From Laccaria trichodermophora (Eukaryota > Basidiomycota > Agaricomycetes > Agaricales > Hydnangiaceae): a DNA stretch of 64,000 bases. The stretch lies in contig JACTVC010000007.1 of assembly GCA_018417955.1 (NCBI GenBank), forward strand, positions 1,488,001 to 1,552,000. The letters are read 5' to 3'. Made by a program: the position numbers and the translations under genes. Shown in pieces: positions 59,526 through 64,000 of the stretch (positions are counted from its first letter, which is position 1; each line of letters opens with the position of its first letter). Under the pieces are notes generated by a model, which saw only the letters and a list, made by a program, of their open reading frames with translations, did no database searches and was not told the DNA's origin.

Positions 59526-59666
59526 GGAGGTCTTATCAGTGCCCCCCCTATTCCTGCAGGATTCCGGTCATTCCTGTGGAATTCCTGTGGATTCCTGTGG
59601 ATTCCGGTGGAATGAAATTTAGCAGTAAGCCCTGCTAAATTTGTCATTCCTGTGTTTTCTCATTCA
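59526..59666. mobile_element. 140-bp terminal fragment of an E-type MITE
   Basis: Begins GGAGGTCTTATCAGTGCCCC and matches the first 140 bp of E2 at 60260, then stops at 'gttttctcattc' and joins abruptly to the inverted copy of the trapped gene. It marks the inner breakpoint of the palindrome. Confidence 0.75.
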
Positions 59667-60259
59667 ATGATTAAGAGAAAAAAACTTACCTGGCAGGGAG
59701 GTGCACGCCATCAAACAAGAGTTTGGCATCTGAAGGGCACCGGGGCCCCTCTGCGGCAGCAGCAGCGGACTTCATCTTGGGTGGCCCATACTTGACTTGG
59801 GTTTGCCCAACTTCTTGATGGCCAGCGTCGTTGGCAGGGGAGGAAGGCAGCACGGGATCGGCAGCTTGAAAGCTTGGGGCAGAAGAGGTGTGGAGGGAAG
59901 CGCGGTGTCCCCACTTAGGTGGAGCCACGTCAGGCAGATTCTCCTTGGAGGATATAGTCTATTGGCCAGGCATTAGAGATAGAAACAAAAATAAGAAGAT
60001 ATTGAGGGTTACGTACCGCAGAGCGAAGACAACAGCTCATGCTTGATAGGTAGTTGAGGTTTGAGGTTGACGTGTGTTTCAAAAGATTGTGGTGTTTGCT
60101 GTGAAGGAATGTAGAATGGAAAGGGGAGGGTGCTGGCAAAGTAAAGACTCACTTAAGCAATTGATGTGAAGTGGAGATGCGGGAGGAGGATCGCATTCGC
60201 CAGCGCTGAGCAAAGGAAATCAGCGCTGAGGAAAGTCACACACAAATCCTGCAAAAAAG
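59667..60259 (-). pseudogene. Inverted duplicate of the trapped gene's 5' part
   Basis: Reverse complement of 57721-58313: start codon, first intron, exon 2 and the donor site are all present. Mirror positions sum to 117980 throughout, so there are no indels between the two copies. Confidence 0.85.
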
Positions 60260-61767
60260 GGAGGTCTTATCAGTGCCCCCCCTATTCCTACAGGATTCCG
60301 GTCATTCCTGTGGAATTCCTGTGGATTCCGGTGGATTCCGGTGGAATGAAATTTAGCAGTAAGCCCTGCTAAATTTGTCATTCCTGTGTTTTCTCATTCC
60401 AGTGGAATCTGATCATTCCGGAATTTACACCGGAATGGTCCCCGGAATGGTCTTCCCCGGAATGGGCAGGAATGGTCTTCCCCGGAATGGTCAGGAATGG
60501 ATTATAGTCCAATCTGTTTATTTTATTTATTTGTCAATGTACTATAGTTTATTTATTTTCAATGGATAACAAACAATGTTTGTTTGGCAAAGATGCTCAC
60601 CAAACACGGTCACTCTCTTCTTCCACCACCACCACCATGCTCATCGCCGCCGCCGACCCCACGCCATCACTGTCACCCATAGCCACCACCACCCACGTCA
60701 CTCCTCTATCACCCATGGCCACCACGACCACCAACATTGACCACACCGCCCTTCAACAACAACGCGGCGACACCACATCACGAAACAACGAGCGCCAGAA
60801 CCCATGAAAACGCTCCCCCGCCCACGAAAACACCCCAACACCCACGAAAATGACACCCCACCCACGAAACGACGCCCAGCACCCACACACACTGCCAGCA
60901 GACACGAAACAACGGCCAACGGATGCAAAACCATGCCCGTGGACATGAAAAATGCCCAACGCACAGAAAACAACGACCAACGGACATGTAACAACACCCA
61001 GCAAACACAAACGACACCCAGCACCCACAAACAACACCCAGCGAACACAAACAACACCCAGCGCCCATAGAACGATGCCACAGACGACAACGACGACGGG
61101 ACGACGTGTCCACGTCAACAACGACAACGGGACGATATGTCCACACCAACACATCTACAACACCCAGCACCCACACAACGATGCTACGGACGACGATGAC
61201 GACACGACGACGTATTCACGCCAATGTATCTACAACCATGTACACTACACCACCCCTCCCCCTCCCTCACTCCCCTCCTTCCCCTCCCCATCACCCCTTC
61301 CCCTCCCTCCCCTCTCCATCACCCCCTTCCCCATCACCCCCTTCCCCTCCCTCCCTTCTCCATCACCCCCTCTCCACCACTTCCTCCCCTCTCTATCACT
61401 CCCTCCCTATCCACCACTCCCTCCATAACTCTCCACCCCTCCCTACCCCTTTCCTTCTCCCTGCCCCTTTCCTTCTCCATAGCCTGCTCCCTTGTCCCCA
61501 CCCCCTTTCCTTGTACCTCTCCTTCCTTAAATATAGATTGTATATAGTAGTATATAATAAAATATGTTTTATGTCATTTTAAATACATTATAATGACTTC
61601 AAATTTATTCTGAGTATTAAGTTGGTTATCAAGTCACATGACTTTAGCTGATCAGGACATGTACTGGTAAATCTACATGAGTTCAGTGGATTCCTGTGGA
61701 ATTCCACAGGAATGACTGAATTCCTGCAGGATTCCTGCAGGAATAGGTGGGGCACTGTAAAATACTG
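60260..61767. mobile_element. hAT-like MITE E2, right arm of the palindrome
   Basis: Inverted copy of E1. Over about 2 kb of arm (including the gene part) I noticed a single substitution (C in the left arm near 56847, T on the corresponding strand at about 61133) and an indel of about 52 bp in the terminal array near 61690. The end at 61767 reads inward CAGTATTTTACAGTGCCCC. Confidence 0.85.
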
Positions 61768-62635
61768 CCATGGAGTACCAACAACCACAAGCGCCCACGG
61801 ACACAAGAAACGAGAACACCGCAGGACAGCGATGACCCCCGCCTACCTGCCAACACCCACGAAAACAACCACCCACACCTATGAACAACGACCGCCCACC
61901 CCCACAAACGACGCCCATGTTCACAAACGAAAAGCGCCCACGAACACGCCTACGCCCACCCACCAACGCCCACGAAAGACGACCGCCCACGCCATGAAAC
62001 CCATGTACGACAACAATGACCGCCCACGTACGAGAATGACCGCGCGTATACAACAACGACTGCGCTGATGCACAAGAACGACCGCCCACGCATGAGAACA
62101 ACTGCCCATGGATGAGAATGAACCCCATCTGTCTCCCCTCTCCATCCCTCCCCCCCCTCTTCCTCCATCCCTCCCTCCCTCCCCTCCCCCTCCATCATTC
62201 CCACCTCCCTTCCCTCCCTTCCCCTCCCCCTGTCTCCCCCTCCCTTCCCCTGCCTTCCCCCTCCCACATTAGATTATTAGATACTTTTGTATATATTTGT
62301 GTATATAGTTATCAATATAATATCTATGTTCAAATGGAAGTTTGGTATGGAATTCTGAGGTGTTAAAAGGTCTGACTGACTTAACCAAAAATTGATAGAA
62401 TGCATGATACTCCAGTAGGAATCCAACTGATGCATTGGATTTTTTTTGTCTAAGTTCAGTTGGAGTCCAGCAGGAGTCCAGCAGGAGTCCAATAGGAGTC
62501 CAATAGGTGGAAAATGCCTTTTTTGGAAGAATTGTTGAAATCCAGTGGGAATCCTACTGGAGTCCTGGAATCCAGTAGGAATCTTACTGGAGTCCTGGAG
62601 TCCAGTAGGAATAGGTGGGGGAGTGATAAGTACTG
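61768..62635. mobile_element. MITE B2, left-truncated
   Basis: The right end reads inward CAGTACTTATCACTCCCCC, followed by the same 'tattcctactgga' array as B1. The interior has ACGACC/CCCACG-rich sequence, a polypyrimidine tract (about 62130-62270) and 'ccacattagatta' plus 'tatagttatcaatataata' as in B1. The left end is missing at the palindrome boundary. On the right it abuts the dispersed repeat also present at 36417. Confidence 0.7.
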
Positions 62636-62636
62636 G

Positions 62637-63115
62637 TTTTGATAGGAAAAAGTTGAATTGCTGCTTTGGAATGGACACACCCAGAGTAAGGGACATGCAG
62701 AGTGTTATGAAGCAAAGGACAGAGGCAAGGAGGTTACCAAATAAGGACATTATTTGTCAGCTTATCTCCTTATATAGTAGAATGGTCCTAGTGGAGGAAA
62801 AGAATCTTACTATGCCTTACCAAATAGGGCAAATGTCCTTTTTTATCCACCTGCAGGATGTGGCACATCCCCACCATTGTGAAGAATATCTGGGTTCAAT
62901 TAATTGTTTTCAAACAACCCCCAATGTCATCCCCAACAGTGAGCACCACCCCTAATTTTATCTGATTTTATTGCTATTTTACATGTGAAGACATGCACAT
63001 TTCCTTATTTGGAAATGCACCCTGGACCCTGAAAACCACCCCTCACGTTGTCACCAACAGTGAGCAACACCCCAAGCTCATTGTCGCAAGCAGCAAGGCC
63101 CCTACAGCCACTATA
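62637..63115 (+). repeat. Dispersed repeats shared with 36417 and 6190-6510
   Basis: 62637-62915 matches 36417-36710. 62930-63110 matches the last tandem unit at about 6190-6510 ('agtgagcaacaccccaagct', 'ccctggaccctgaaaacca'). Two otherwise separate repeats are joined here, so they may be parts of one larger element. Confidence 0.7.
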
Positions 63116-64000
63116 GGCCACAGCAATGGTCAGCTGCCCACCTGGGCCATATCCCACTCTGATGCATCACAATGAAGGGTAACTACCCAGTTTGATGGTT
63201 AAATGTAGCTGTATAGGCTGAGGAGTTTGTCTCTGCTGCCTAAGGTCTGCTTGTTTTTGAGTGCCTAAGTGGCAAATCAAAAGTTAGCTTTGCAGCAATC
63301 AACAAGCCATAATCACAACCTGGCAGGTGGACTGGAGTATGCTAAGTTCATGTGGTTGCTTTTGGTCATAGAAAATATAGAGGTTTGCTCCAGGCATCTC
63401 AGAGTCCTCACAAGCATACAAGGTGTCCATGTATAGGTGCTGAATAGAAGCTGGTCACATCAGCTGTACAAAAGCTTTGACAATCAGATCGCACTCACAT
63501 TGTGCTGAGGTGGAAGAACCGCCTAACAAAGGCAACAGATCATATATGTTACAGTGTATCTTTGAAATTTCACTTACTGAGTGGTACCAGAATATGCCAG
63601 CCTTATCTCATTAACAGCCTTCCACACATAGGAGGAAGGCAGGGGCATGAATCTAAGTAAGAATCATTGTTTGGAGGAAACTGAACATATTTTCGATCTG
63701 CAGGAGATAGGCATGATAGTTGGCTGCAGCAGTCTCCTCAAGAGACCTTAGCCAAGTTGGGGTGAGTGAAATCTAAATCAAATGCCAGATCAATAATGGA
63801 AAGCAGGATGAAGCCAAAGGAGAAAGTCACATAGAATTCAGCTATGGTGTCCAGACTTTGCATGTAAACATGGGCTAAAAAATACATCAAAGACACTTTG
63901 TGTGGGACCTCAAGCATTTTCTGGAAGGCAAGCAGTCATGCTAAGCTAGACTGTGCAAGGGGGGTTCTACTTACTTGGCTCTCTAAAGAAATTTCTGCCT
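63116..64000. other. Interval without a supportable gene
   Basis: A minus-strand stretch at about 63480-63290 reads protein-like (YMDTLYACEDSEMPGANLYI, then FYDQKQPHELSIL) but has flanking stops and no partner exon. Nothing else stands out. Confidence 0.35.

Overview
This window looks like nuclear DNA of a basidiomycete fungus, most likely a mushroom-forming Agaricomycete with a repeat-swollen genome. The recognisable genes carry short GT-AG introns of about 45-60 bp. The protein families are ones typical of such genomes: a CxC6-type cysteine cluster of KDZ transposons, a USP-like peptidase, a Plavaka-type transposase, a hAT transposase, a Crypton-like tyrosine recombinase with NDC10_II, GCR1_C and SAP features, and a DUF6532-like protein. 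No rRNA, CRISPR array, telomere repeat or ordinary housekeeping gene was seen. The window is best read as a nested graveyard of transposable elements.

Layout. 1-4617 and 17782-19542 are two copies of a foldback (long inverted repeat) element with CACTTCAGT-type ends, arranged as mirror images. Between them lie a USP-like peptidase pseudogene in two pieces (4537-5298, 8262-8966), a CxC6 pseudogene (15287-16570, minus) and an apparently intact three-exon gene of unknown function (16653-17620, minus). From 20660 to about 34310 one hAT transposase gene on the plus strand is cut by three insertions. These are a 3.9-kb palindromic foldback element (20690-24628), a 0.9-kb hAT-like MITE (24661-25552) and a 7.9-kb segment (25953-33841) carrying the Crypton-like gene. 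Removing each insertion with one target-site copy restores the hAT reading frame. The Crypton-like gene is itself interrupted, in an intron, by a 1.85-kb minisatellite element (28985-30833).

34.5-43.4 kb holds short elements, unknown coding fragments and a truncated Plavaka transposase (41397-43375, minus). A DUF6532-like gene (43383-43742 and 47824-48439) is split by a 3.8-kb element that contains another MITE. 49.9-53.4 kb is a stack of MITE, minisatellite element and a 1.1-kb insertion. These end in the last exon of a multi-exon gene of unknown function (53422-54662, minus). 56161-61767 is a 5.6-kb palindrome whose arms each carry a MITE plus the 5' part of an unknown gene. The rest is MITE, satellite and dispersed repeat.

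No pathway links these genes. What connects them is insertion order, and several layers can be dated relative to each other from target-site duplications and restored reading frames. Family names come from remembered sequence patterns, not from searches. Exon boundaries were read by eye.
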